The notes beneath the pieces were generated by a model. The model was given only the letters and a program-made list of their open reading frames with translations. It was not told where the DNA came from and made no database searches. DNA of 64,000 nucleotides from Ceratopteris richardii (lineage: Eukaryota > Streptophyta > Polypodiopsida > Polypodiales > Pteridaceae). The stretch spans positions 88,859,632 through 88,923,631 of the forward strand of contig CM035407.1 of assembly GCA_020310875.1 (NCBI GenBank), given 5' to 3'. Below, piece by piece: positions 46,179 through 58,560 of this stretch (the first letter of the stretch is position 1; each line of letters starts with the position of its first letter). Made by a program: the position numbers and the translations under genes.

Positions 46179-47210
46179 TGATGGAGAGTGTTAATCTCCA
46201 AAAGAACAACCTACTCTTGAAATTAGAGCACCTCTATATCAAGAGTAAGTCAAAACCTTCACCAGTTTAAAGGATCAATGACCAATTATCAAATTCTTGA
46301 ACAAACTGTGAAGAAGGAGATTACTCCGAAAGTCTGCTGCACATAATTCACTCATTGACTGAATAAATGTGTAAAGTTTTTGATGAAACTTTGCACAAGG
46401 TGTTGTCTAAAGAATGTGCACCTCCTCCAAGTTAAATTACTTCAAAAGACTCGGTAGATCTTGAGAAATCTACTTAACAAGTTACCTATGTCTAAATCTG
46501 CACTTCTGAGAAGTCGATTTGAACACCCCTAACTTTTAACACATGGTTCTCTCAATCTAGAACCCGTTTAAGCAAATGCTTTTAGCCATGAGTAGCTTAC
46601 CTTCTAACTTAAAGATTGAGTGCTTGCTTGCTCAAAAATTTAAACTCTGGAGGGAGAACTGACCAAAGCATTAAGATCGAATTTTGTGCCTGTTTTAGGA
46701 ACCAGTGAACACTTCTTCACATATGAATGTTCCTACACATAATTCTCTTAGCCTGATCACAATTGGAAGCTAAAACTTTGTACAAAAGTCTATCAACTAT
46801 ATACTTAGACTTGTACAAAAGCATTTTTCAAAAGATCTACCACAAGGAGAAAACACAGAAACATCGGGCGCAACTTTTCCTCTATTTCTCAGAAAATTAC
46901 AACTGAGTGATGAGAGAGACTTCAACTCACTTCTATGAGGTCTAATGACTCTTACAACTTCTCAATACACTATTCTCATACTCTCTCATACTTGCCCCGA
47001 CATTTTCCATAGTATTTATAGGCAAATATTTACAAACTTATGACTAACCAAAAGTATAAGTGATCTATATCTAAACTAATGTACATATGTGTACAAATCT
47101 TCCAAATTCTGAATGTATCCTTCCTTCATGCTTCACAAGTTGTTCTCTTCTTAAATCCTTGACTTCATTTTCATGTCAAAACATCAATTGGTGATTGTCC
47201 TGCACCAACA
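46179..47210 (-). repeat. 3' LTR of the nested copia (1032 bp)
   Basis: On the plus strand TGATGGAGAGTG...GCACCAACA. The element strand reads TGTTGGTGCAGG...CTCTCCATCA, with TG...CA ends. It pairs with 51605-52638. Confidence 0.95.
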
Positions 47211-47221
47211 GCTCCCCCTCA
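47211..47221 (-). other. Polypurine tract of the nested copia
   Basis: On the element strand GAGGGGGAGC, directly before the LTR and after the RNase H tail. Confidence 0.85.
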
Positions 47222-49990
47222 ATCATCAATTGAGGTTTTCTCTGTCTTCTTTATACCTGCCATGTCTTTGAACTTCTGTAGCTTTGGTCCATCCAAACTT
47301 TTTGTAAGCATATCAGCTATCTGATCTTTTGTTGAAGTATGTATTACTTCAATCTCTTTATCCATCACCTTCTCTCTTAGAAAGTGATACTGAATCTCAA
47401 TGTGTTTGGTCCTGGCATGAAAAACAGGGTTAGCAGCTAGATACAATGAACTCATGTTATCTCCATATATGATAGGTGTACTCTGTATAGTGTCAAAACT
47501 CTTCATCAGAGTCTTAAGCCATATTATTTCCTTTGCAGCTTCAACCATTCCTTTGTACTCTGCTTCTGTAGATGACAAAGCAACTGTATGTTGCTTCTTT
47601 GAATACCAAGAGATTAACTTATCTCCCACATAACACATATATCCATAGGTTGACCTTCTATCATCAGGATTACCTGCCCAATCTGCATCACTATATACTT
47701 TGATGTTTGTATCTAATGTAAAACCATAATACAAACCTTCTTTGAGTGTACCCTTAATGTACCTCAACACTCTTTGTCCTGCAATCCAATGTTCTTTCTT
47801 AGGACAATGCATGAATTGGGACAAAACCCCTACTCCATATGACAACTCAGGTCTAGTTAATGTAGCATAAATAAGGCTACCAACCAAACTCTGATATTGT
47901 TTCATGTCCTTGAATTCTTCTCCACCATATCTGCTCAATTTGTGATTCACCTCCATTGGAGTAGGTGCTACCCTGCAATCATTCATTTTAAACTTGATTA
48001 ACAAGTTCTTCAAATACCTTTCTTGAGTCACATACACTCCATGTTGAGTGTATGAAATCTCCATGCCCAAGAAGTATGACAAGTCTCCCAAATCACTGAT
48101 TTTAAACTCCTTCTCCATTTGCTTCTTTAGGCTTTGTATGCCTTTCTCATCTGTACCTGTAAGAATTATATCATCAACATATATGCACATGTATATGAAC
48201 CCATCATCACTTGCTTTGACAAGTTAGCTACTATCTGCCTTAGATACTTGAAATCCAAGTTCCTTTAAGAACTTTACAAGCCTATAGTTCCATGCCCTTG
48301 GGGCTTGCTTCAGGCCATACAAAGCTCTCTTGAGCTTACACACATGATCTGGATACCTTCCATCTCTGAATCCTTGAGGTTGCTCCATGAAAACATCATC
48401 TGAAATATTACCATTCAAAAAAGCATTCTTCACATCTAATTGATATAATTTCCAACCTTTACATGCAGCAATAGCTATGAGTGTCCTGATAATTGTCATC
48501 TTTGCCACAGGACTATAGGTCTCATCATAATCAATACCATATGTTTGAGCAAACCCTTTGACAACAAGTCTAGCTTTGTACCTAGACACACTTCCATCTG
48601 CAAACCTTTTTGTCTTGTAGACCCACTTACATCCAATGATCTTTTGGCTATTAGGTTTAGGAACCAAATCCCATGTTTGATTCTCCATTAATGCATCATA
48701 TTCTTCCTGCATAGCTTTCTCCCAATTTTCCTTACCTTTTGCCTCTTCATATGTAGAAGGGTCTTCATCTGCTTTTATCATGTAGGCATAATCTTTGGTA
48801 GCCAAAAAAGAAGTATCATAGCTATACCTTGTAGGTTGCCACTTGTGTCTTGATGACCTTCTAAGTTCTCCACTCCTTGAGGTTTCTGGTTCTTCACACT
48901 CAAGATCAAATCTTGGCATTTCTTCAACTTCAACCTGCACTTCATTATTCTCTTCTTCATCAAATATCTGCACCTTTGATTTACCTTTCCTTTGACTCAC
49001 AACTTCTTCATCACCTGTATTAATATTGATTGTACCTGCATACCAAGTACCTTGCTCATCAAATGTAACATCCTTAGACACAATAAATTGTTTTGTGGAT
49101 GGACTCCACAACCTGTATCCCATCTGCTTATCATCATAACCAATGAATACATATTTTTCAGCTTTAGGTTCCAACTTGTGCCTTGATTGTGATGGCACAT
49201 ATGCATATGCCAAACATCCAAATACTTTGCAATGGTCTAATGTAGGTCTCTTACCCCACCATGCCTCATATGGTGTCATACCCTGCAAGGCTTTACATGG
49301 TAACCTATTAACCAAATAAGTAGCTGTATTTACAGCCTCAACCCATAAATAATTTGGGCAATTTTTCTCCTTCATCATGGATCTTGCAAACTCAACAAGA
49401 GTCCTATTCCTCCTTTCTGCTACACCATTTTGTTGAGGAGAGTACCTACAAGTAACCTCCCTTTTTATACTTGCATTCCACAAGTAATCACTGTACTCAT
49501 TAGAGAAATACTCTCCCCCTCCATCTGACCTTAGTCTCTTCAACTTATGACCTGTAATTCTTTCTGCATACACATGATAATGTTTGAATGTATTGAATAC
49601 CTCTGACTTATCTTTGATCACATAGATAGTGATCCATCTGGTAGCATCATCAACATAAATCACATAATACCTTGAACCATTGATACTGAAATCCTTTGAT
49701 GGTCCCCACACATCTGTGGGTACCAACTCAAGCTTCTCTGAATACATAAAACCATGCTTGAAATAAGATTGCTTATGAGCCTTACCTAATTGAAATGCCT
49801 CACATATGTATACCATATGTTGACCTGCAACATTAGGCAATCCAAGCACTGAACCATTGTTAATCATGTCTTTGATACCTCTTTCATTGAAATGTCCAAG
49901 CCTCTTATGCCAAAGATCTAACTCAGAGATCTTATGTCCTCCATATGTGAACAAGGCAACCAACATTGCCTTGAATCTTCAATGTGAACA
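47219..49990 (-). mobile_element. Copia pol of the nested element: integrase, RT, RNase H
   Basis: From the right: GAG-pre-integrase (about 49720-49940; ELDLWHKRLGHFNERGI), integrase core (about 49300-49720; LVPTDVWGPS, LRSDGGGEYFSNEY, SPQQNGVAERRNRTLV), integrase tail and variable linker (about 48800-49100), RT (about 47950-48720; GCKWVYKTKRFADGSV, LDVKNAFLNG, CIYVDDIILTG) and RNase H (about 47230-47720; YSDADWAGNPDDRRST, STEAEYKG, ending KSLDGPKLQKFKDM). All catalytic landmarks of a Tnt1-like copia pol are recognisable. The region is broken, but lightly compared with neighbours. Confidence 0.93.
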
Positions 49991-50018
49991 ATCTTCCTTC
50001 TTTCTTCCCTGAAACAAT

Positions 50019-51382
50019 CTATCTATACCCATTACTAGGGTCTTCCACAAACACTCCTTCATTAGTGAATCTCACTTCATAACCCTTTTCAACAATTTGT
50101 CCTACACTTATCAGATTCTTAGGAATTGTAGGAACATACAAGACCTTACTCAATAAGGTTCTACCATCCTTAGCCTTCACTGATCCAATTGACTTTACAT
50201 TATGCTTTATATTGTCACCTGTTTGAACAACATGATTAGTCACCTTATTTTCCAAATCAGTCATTAATGCTATGTTACCACTTAGATGATTGCTACACCC
50301 TGAGTCAATGTAGAAGACTCTTTGGTCTTCATTTTGCCTTTCACAAGTTGCATTCATTATCAATGTTGAATCCTCCTTCTGATCTGAAGCATAATTGTAG
50401 TAGGTCTTATTGTATGTTGACTTTGGAATCCTCTACCTGCATTTCTTCCAAAGTAACCCCTACTACCTCTACCTCTGAAATTACCTCTTTGATTTCTGCC
50501 ACCTCTTCCTCTTGAGTTAAAATTCTGATTATATCCACCATTACTCTGATTATTATGCCAAAAATCAGTAGCTAAATGATTTTTCTTACCACAACTCCAG
50601 CAAGCTTTGACTCCATCTTTGTTGTTCCTGCCTCTTCCTCTACCTTTGCCACCTCCTCTTCCTCTTAGGAAGTTGGCTTGACTAGTTGTGCCTTCATCTT
50701 CATTTGCTTGTTGCTTTCCTTTACTATTTTTCTTCTTATCCTTTGAGTACATTGCATGACCTGTACTCTTGTCACCTTGTCCTTTAACATCCTGCTCAAA
50801 TGTTAGCATTTGACCTAGCAACTGATTTAAATCAGGAGTGAAATGATCAAGTGATAATTCTGTAGACAAAATGAATGGCTTCCATTTGTCATCACCTCTC
50901 AAACCTGTGAGTATTTGCCTTACCAATTTATCCTCCTCAATGTCTTCATCAACAGCTCCTAAGGCATCTGCAATGTCTTTCATCCTTGTTACACAATCTG
51001 AGATGGATTGAGAGGCCTTCTTCTTGAAAGTGGTAAATTCTGCCTACAAGGATGCCTTCCTTGACTTTGTAGTATTTTGGAAATGCTCCTCCAAAGCATT
51101 CCATATATCACTTGCACTTTCAACACCTCTAATATAAGGTAGCAAATAATCATTGACTGCCAATTAGATAATGCTCCTAGCTTGAGCATCCTTTTTCATC
51201 CAATTCTTCAAATCTGATAATTCCTCCCTAGTTGGAACACTAGGATCTCTGAATTGTGGCTTTTCTTCTTCTCCTGTAATGTAAGCTATCAAGTCTTTGC
51301 TCATAAGATGATCTTCCATCCTCATTGACCATGCAGGATAGTTTTCTCTATCCGATTTCTCTATCTGAAGAGAATCTCCCAT
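50019..51382 (-). mobile_element. Copia gag and protease of the nested element
   Basis: From the right: gag start (MGDSLQIEKSDRENYPAWSM), UBN2-type gag core (about 50800-51300; QILTGLRGDDKWKPF), a Gly/Arg-rich linker around a zinc knuckle (CWSCGKKNHLA, about 50590) and an RGG-type stretch (about 50430-50520), then protease (about 50019-50340; FYIDSGCSNHLSGNIALM). Gag packages the RNA, and the protease would cleave the polyprotein. The gag side carries most of this element's breaks. Confidence 0.9.
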
Positions 51383-51591
51383 CTTTTCTTCACCTGTGTA
51401 TTGAATTCTTCAAACTCTATGAGTAATAGATGTACCTTTACTTCGAATAATACTCCTTCTGTCTTTCTTGATGTCCTATGATCTTCTCCTCAAGTTTTGC
51501 CTTCAAGCTTTCATCTTTTAATCCTTCAGATGTTGAATTCTTTGTAACTGCAGCAGTCGGGATCCTCCTTTTCTCAATTTTGATGTTTCCT

Positions 51592-51603
51592 GCTCTGATA
51601 CCA
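51592..51603 (-). other. Primer binding site of the nested copia
   Basis: The element strand reads TGGTATCAGAGC, an initiator tRNA-Met-type site, one base from the 5' LTR. Confidence 0.9.
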
Positions 51604-51604
51604 C

Positions 51605-52638
51605 TGATGGAGAGTGTTAATCTCCAAAAGAACAACCTACTCTTGAAATTGGAGCACCTCTATATCAAGAGTAAGTCAAAACCTTCACCAATTTAAAGGA
51701 TCAATGACCAATTATCAAATTCTTGAACAAACTGTGAAGAAGGAGATTACTTAGAAAGTCTCTTGCACATAATTCACTCATTAACTAAATAAATGTGTAA
51801 AGGCTTTTATGAAACTTTGCACAAGGTGTCGCCTAAAGATTGCGCACCTCCTCCAAGTTAAATTACTTAAAAAGACTCAGTAGATCTTGAGAAATCTACT
51901 TAACAAATTACCTATGTCTAAATCTGCACTTCTGAGAAGTCGATTTGGACACCCCTAACTTTTAACACATGGTTCTCTCAACCTAGAACCCGTTTAAGCA
52001 AATGCTTTTAGCCATGAGTAGCTTACCTTCCAACTTAAAGATTGAGTGCTTGGTTGCTCAGAACTTTAAACTCTGGAGGGAGAACTGACCAAAACATTAA
52101 GATCGAATTTTGCACCTGTTTCAGGAACCAGTGAACACTTCTTCACATATGAATGTTCCTACACATAATTCTCTTAGCCTGATCACAATTGGAAGCTAAA
52201 ACTTTGTACAGAAGTCGGTCAACTATAGACTTAGACTTGTACAAAAGCATTTCACAAAAGATCTACCACAGAAGGAGAAAACACAGAAACATCGGGTGCA
52301 ACTTTTCCTCTATTTCTCAGAAAATTACAATTGAGTGATGAGAGAGACTTCAACTCACTTCTAGGAGGTCTAATGACTCTTACAGCTTCTCAATACACTA
52401 TTCTCATACTCTCTCATACTTGCCCCGACATTTTCCATAGTATTTATAGGCAAATATTTACAAACTTATGACTAACCAAAAGTATAAGTGATCTATATGT
52501 GAACTAATGTACATATGTGTACAGATCTTCCAAATTCTGAATGTATCCTTCCTTCATGCTTCACAATTTGTTCTCTTCTCAAATCCTTGACTTCATTTTC
52601 ATGTCAAAACATCAATTGGTGATTGTCCTACACCAACA
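51605..52638 (-). repeat. 5' LTR of the nested copia (1034 bp)
   Basis: It pairs with 46179-47210 and ends ...CACCAACA at 52638, followed by TTGGA (52639-52643). Confidence 0.95.
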
Positions 52639-55600
52639 TTGGACTATACTCACACCTTGTGAGGTACTCAACCAATCTTTGGTTCCAAGCATGTGGTGCT
52701 TGCTTCAAACCATACAAAGCTTTCATCAATCTGCAAACAAAATGTGGATGCTTTTTATCTTCGAATTCAATCAGTTGACTCATGTATACCTCTTCTTGAA
52801 GTTTACAGAGAAAAGTATTTTTTATGTCAATTTAGTACGATGGCCATCTCCTTGCTACGCTCACTGCAAGGTTCTAATTGGTCCCATCTTTGCAATCGGC
52901 TGAAAGTCCCTTCATAGTCAATGCCGTGAATCTCCTTGAATCATTTTGCTACTAGTCTAACTTTATGCCTAGCTACATAACCATCAATATTTTTCTTTAT
53001 TTTAAACTCCCATTTATTTGGAACAATCTGCATACCTTCAGCCTTTGGAACTATCTCCCGTATGTGATTGTCCTTAAGAGCTTTGATCTCTTCTTGCATA
53101 ACTTGCTGCCATTCTTTTTGTGTACATGCTTCTTCATATGCATCCAGTTCTTTGTCTTTGAGCACCTCTATCATATATGCAAAATGCTTTGCAATAAAAC
53201 TATCATAGCTCAGCCTTTGAATTGGATACCTTGCTCTTGAAAACCTCCTTACATTTTCTTTTGAATATTGCTTCTTCAATTGGTTTAGCTTTACCTTTGA
53301 TGTAATCACCTCTTCATACTCTTCTTCACTTGTATTTGAATCACTATTTTGGGCAACACTTTCAGCTTCAATTCTTTCATAACCTGATGTTGGTGATGAG
53401 GAATGACTTAGTCTTCCCTTCCATGTTGAGCTTTCTCCATGTGATGTAGAAGCTTCTGGACCTGATATTTGAGTGCTTGTTTGTTGAATTTTTTCTTGGA
53501 TAGCACCTCCATCATCTTCGTAATCTTTTTCAAGAATCTTCTCTTTCCCTTTGTCTCCAAACCATGGTCTTATCTCATCAAATACCATATCTTGTGAGAC
53601 TAGTAGCTCCTTTGTCACTAGATTCTAGCACCTGTATCCTTTTTGCTCCGATGAAGATCCAATGAGAATAAATTTTTCTGATTTTGGCTCCATCTTTGTC
53701 CTTAGTTCTTGAGGAATGTGAACATAACACAAAAATCCAAAAACTTTGAGATGTGTAAGCTCATGTTTCTTACCAAAATAAACCTCCTTGGGAGTTAAAC
53801 TATGAACTCCAGCTATTGTGCACTTGTTCATCAAATAAACAACCATACTAGCTGCTTTAGCCTAATAGTTTAGTGGAACCTTTATCTCGTTGAGCATGCA
53901 TCTTTCAACTTCTGTGATATGTCTATTTTTCTTTTCAACAATTCCATTTTTCTAAGGCATGTACCTACATGTAAATTGTTGTTTGATGCCATTTTCATAA
54001 AGAAAATATGAAAATTCTTTGGAGAAATATTATCTTCCTCCATCGGACCTCATGATCTTTATGTACCATCCTGTTTCCTTTTCTACGTGTGCTTTAAAAC
54101 TCTTGAACATAGAGCACATCTGATTTTTGTTTTATGCACAACATCCATACTTTTCTTAAACAATCATCAATAAGAGAGACAAAATATCTATTACCCGTCG
54201 TTGATGGTTGTTCAGATGGTCCCCATACATCCGTGTGTATCAAGTCGAGGACATTCCTTGCCACATAGTTGCTCTTCTTGAATGGTTGTCGAGTTTTCTT
54301 TCCTAGTTGGCATGCTTCACAAAACTCATGCACTCCTGTATCATTGAATCTTGGAAGACCTCTTACCACTTCATGGTTTCACATGTCCTTGAGCTTGGGA
54401 ATCTTGATATGTCCAAACCTTTTGTGCGACAAATTGGTTTCAACAATCCTGTTGTTTCCAAACTGAATATACATCACTTTTCCATGCAGTTGTTGAATGT
54501 CCAAAGTGAACATCCTTTCTTCTTTCCTTCCTTGAGCAATGAACTTGAGTCCTTCTTTTGGATTCTTTATAAGGTAGCCTCTTTCATTGAATATAACACG
54601 ATATCCTTTCTCTACCATTTGTCCTATTGAAATGAAATTCTTTGCAATAGTAGGAACATGAAGAACATCACTCAACATTTTCTTGTCTCAAAGCTTGATT
54701 TCTCCAGCATGCTCAATTGTGTGTTGAGTTTCATCACTGGTTTCCACACATCCTTTTCCACTTAGAGCTGGTAGATTTGTGAATAACTCTCCTTGGCATG
54801 TCATATGATTGCTGCAACTTGAATCTAGAAACCATTTTTTATGACATCACTTCTCGGGGTGTTGTACTCATGCTTCATAGCAAGCATGGTTTGCTTGTCT
54901 CCTTCAATTGATGTACTTGCATAGTTATTTTAGCTCCTTTGGCTTCTTCCATTCAGCCTTCCATTCTTTTGCCAAAAATCATTTGCATAATGTCCTACTT
55001 TACCACAATGATAGCATGTTATACCTTTATGAGGATTGTATGAACCTCGACCTCTTCTTCTATTTGTTCCTTGACCTCTTCTATGTGTGTTCTCATTTGA
55101 GTTGTCCTTGTTGTCCTTGGAGTTGCGTTTATTCAAAGTTGTGTTTTGTAGCATCTTCCTCTTCCTCTTGAGCCTCCTCTTGAATTCCTTCCTTTACATC
55201 AACCTCCATATAACATTTGGCCATGGTTGTCCTTACCTTTGTTGCCCTCTCCTTGTTGAGCAACCTCTTCAGCCACATGATTTGGTATAAACTCCTCGAA
55301 CGCTGGTAGAGGATCTCTATAAAGAATGTTTGTGATAAGGGGCTTCCACTTTTCTTCACTCCTCAAGCCATTGAGGGTTGTTTGACAATGTCTTCCTCTT
55401 CTATCTTGCATCCAGCTCATGCTAGCTGATCTCAAAGCTCCTTGATCTTCAACATATACTCACTAATGCTTTGGTTTGAGCTTTTCTTCATGTTGTTAAA
55501 CTTCTTCTTGAGTTGCATCTTCTGAGACCCTATTGAGGTAGTGTCGACCTTCTTCAATGCTTCCCAAACTTCCTTGGCTATCTCTAGGCTTTGCACATGA

Positions 55601-55760
55601 CCAATCATAGTGTTAGAAATAACTTGTGACATGCGAAATATCACCCGTCGATTCCTCTCTTCCCAATCTACAAATTATCTCCTTTGTGCTAGCATAATGT
55701 TGGGATCTTGAAGATCCACTGGTTGTGGATCATCTACAGTGACTAGACTCCAATAAACCT
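52639..55760 (-). mobile_element. Ty1/copia right segment: gag, protease, integrase, front of RT
   Basis: Continuation of the copia at 45136-46178 beyond the nested element. Minus strand from the right: gag (about 55100-55650; KEVWEALKKVDTTSIGSQKM), zinc knuckle (about 55000; CYHCGKVGHYANDF), protease lead (about 54700-54850), GAG-pre-integrase (about 54350-54680; FISIGQMVEKGYRVIF, FCEACQLGKKTRQPF), integrase (about 53620-54260; DLIHTDVWGPSEQPS), linker and RT start (about 52941-53300). Primer site and 5' LTR were not found; similarity fades near 55760. There are many breaks. Confidence 0.85.
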
Positions 55761-56619
55761 TTATCTTTAACTTAATTTGTCATTCCATACCTCCAAGATT
55801 GAAAATTATCTTTATCTAACTTCTCAACTTGATGTCCTAAATAAGCCATTCAAAACCTACAAGTTTGAAGTTTACCTCAATATGTTGTGGTGGTCTTTCT
55901 TGAATTTAGAAAGCTCCCCCTTGATTTGTAGCTTCTCCTTTGCTTTATGTTTTCCAATGCTTTGGCTCTTCAAGCTCCAATGCTCTATTGTTGAGCTATG
56001 AAATTGTTACGCTGTCGGAATGTAATTATAATTATTGGAAAAATGTAATTGGAAAGGACGCACATCAAATGGATGTAGCATAACACTTATAACTTTTTGA
56101 TAATGAAAAAGTACAAAAGCAGATACAGAGGGAAGCAAGATGCCAGACTATGGGTCTGTGCGATGCGCCTCTGGGTCGTTACAATGCAAGTTTTACTTAA
56201 ACTGGTGTATTGATCTTTTACTGTGTTGATTTCCGTGTAATACTTTGTTGATGAGGATATAAGATTAATTGTAGTTGCACGTGAATCATCGGAGGAGAAA
56301 TAGTGTTATTCTACATTAATGGTTTTTCATAATTTTATTGCGGTGATGTATTTCGTATGTTGTTAGAAAGTCTAGTGGTGAAATTATTAATTATAAGTTT
56401 CCTGGTGGATTGTCAAAGTAAATTGATGAGTAACTCTACGCAGTGAATGTTTTCTTTAGGAAAATAATCATAGGGCCTCTGTAATACTGACCCCTGACCA
56501 TCCCAAGAACCTAGTAGTTGATTTATCCCTAATAGCCATTAACACTGGTGTCGGCCATGGGGCCTGGAATAGCCAATTTGAGGGCAGATTAAGGTCGAAT
56601 GAAAGTAAGAATTCTATGA
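55761..56619. other. No gene seen between the copia and the next gypsy
   Basis: AT-rich. It may contain the leader or LTR ends of the two flanking elements, but no paired LTR, primer site or coding motif is recognisable. Confidence 0.4.
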
Positions 56620-58560
56620 TATATGCTTGTAACGCATTATAGTGAATCTTATCTGAACTACCGAAGTGATCAGCATCCGTGGAAAGTTACTAGCATGTTG
56701 GGAACACCCTCCAGCGGCAGTGGTGGAGGACTGTCATCTGAAGGAAAACGTGATACATGGACTAGTGGAGTGGCACAACGACATTTTCTTGTCCAAGGAT
56801 TACAGAGTATACCTAAATTTCAACCCGTTCAATGTGTTGAAAGTGTGGTCAGTGGAGTAGGCGTTGATTCTGGTGATAGCTTGGTGAATTCTGGTGACAA
56901 CCCAATTTTTAGTTTTGATTCCAGTGGTACTAGTACATTTGTGGGTGAAAGTTCATCTCAATCATAAAATACGATGAATGGTAGTTGAATTCAGATGTGT
57001 GTGATCGACTCAACAATACCATATGACCGGAGATTTCGCAAAGCAACTACTTGACGGAGCAGCAATCATAACCAACCTTTTCAAGCAATTCCAAATTGGT
57101 ACTTCCTCTTGATTTAGATGACGTGAGTAGTATGCAGCAACAAAATCAGCAACAACAACAACAACAACAACATCAGTAACAACAACAACAACAACATTAG
57201 CAATAACAACAATAGTAGCAATAGCAACAATAGCAACAACAACAGTAGTAGGTCCTATAACCACGAATGATGCCTATCGGAGTCACATATACTAAATTTG
57301 GTGGATTTCTAGGTGATGATCATGACTACTTTAGAAATTAATTATGCTATACTAAACTATCAAGCGGCTCCGACATATAAGGCTATAATGTTTCAATCCA
57401 CCCTTCTTAATGAAGCTGCTCGTTGGTTAGTCGAATATGATATTAATCATTTCGGTCAATACGACAATGTTAAGAATGCCTTCTTACAACGTTTTCGATT
57501 AAAGAAAAATGCGGTTGAAATATTTGATTACTTACAAAACAATAGACAGAAACCAAATCAGAGTGTGCAAGAATCTGCAACTTTATTCCACACTCATCTA
57601 CGGCAGCTGCCTTTAGCACATGCTAATCTACTGGATGATGTGATTACTCAATGTTTTATTAATGGGCTAAACCCCCAACTCAAACAAGTTATGATTATTC
57701 AATGTGTGGGTGGTATGACTTGGATGCAGTCATTGCTATGGCATTACAGTTGGAACAAAATGTTGGTGGTTTTACCAAAGATCTGGATTGGTTAAGAGCT
57801 TCCAAGAGTACAAGCCATGATCCCTTGAAACAAGTATATTGCACCAAATGTAAGAACCTGGGGCATAGTACTTTAACTTGTGCACTAAATCAAATGCACT
57901 ATGATATTTGTAATACGACGAGTAATTCTACCAAAAACTGTCCATATAATGCAAACGTACAGACCAAGCCCACTGTAAATGCCATAATACAGGATCAAAG
58001 ACAAGTGTCCACCCACTACATACCACCGCATTTGCGAAATACCTCTTGTCAAACTTACAAGAATTATAGAGGTCTATGACCAAACAATTTTGGACTACCT
58101 CGTTGGAATTCAGGACAAACTGGTGAAAGTGCATCCCTTCCACCACCAAGATGCCATTTTTGTGGAGAAATGGGGCACATCTATTGATAATGTAAAGAAA
58201 TATCTGGATATGATTAGCGAAGAAAAGAACGACAGCATCCAATGGAAAATATGGTATACATTTCAACGGAAAGTGTAGTTGTTCAAACACGGTCTGGTGC
58301 AAATGTTTACTAAAGCAAGCACGTGGGCAACTAAAGAACCAACTGCCTTTCTTGATCTAGTACTAGTGGTCCAGCAACCATTACTGAATACTCCATCAAA
58401 AAAGGTGGACCCGGTCCAATTACCATGGGAGGACACACCAGACTTGATATTGAGTATGCCGAATTTTGATTCTATGTGGAATATTTTGCCAAAAGCATCT
58501 ATTATGATCCCGTTGGGGAAATTTTTTTCATTGGTCCCTAGTATTCGATGACAATTTCAC
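56620..58560 (+). mobile_element. Ty3/gypsy gag region, degraded
   Basis: Plus strand: an unrecognised Ser/Gly-rich 114-codon head (56623-56967), a CAA-rich stretch, then a retrotransposon gag domain (57313-57795; LNEAARWLVEYDINHFGQYD, KNAFLQRFRLKKNAVEIFDY, FHTHLRQLPLAHANLLDD) and zinc-knuckle-like motifs (YCTKCKNLGHSTLTC, CHFCGEMGH). The order and the helical gag core identify a gypsy gag. Breaks are numerous. Confidence 0.78.
57134..57250 (+). repeat. CAA-rich simple repeat within the gypsy gag
   Basis: Imperfect (CAA)n with CAG and TAG interruptions over about 117 bp. In the gag orientation it would read mainly as glutamine, a poly-Q-type linker seen in many gag proteins. It is a likely site of replication slippage. 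Confidence 0.8.

Larger units (their letters stand above)
46179..52638 (-). mobile_element. Near-complete nested Ty1/copia (6.46 kb)
   Basis: A full insertion unit: LTRs of 1032 and 1034 bp, TTGGA target duplications, primer site, gag, protease, integrase, RT, RNase H and polypurine tract, all on the minus strand. It sits inside the RT of an older copia of the same orientation. The LTRs differ by roughly 3-4 percent by eye (substitutions and a few short indels), so it is much younger than its host element but clearly older than the tandem at 19134. It has several breaks, mostly toward the gag side, and should be treated as a fossil. Confidence 0.95.

Noticed and set aside
56623-56967. Independent small host gene (Ser/Gly-rich, 114 codons)
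   Set aside because: It lies directly upstream of a gypsy gag in the same orientation and is best explained as its head region, although no motif proves that.
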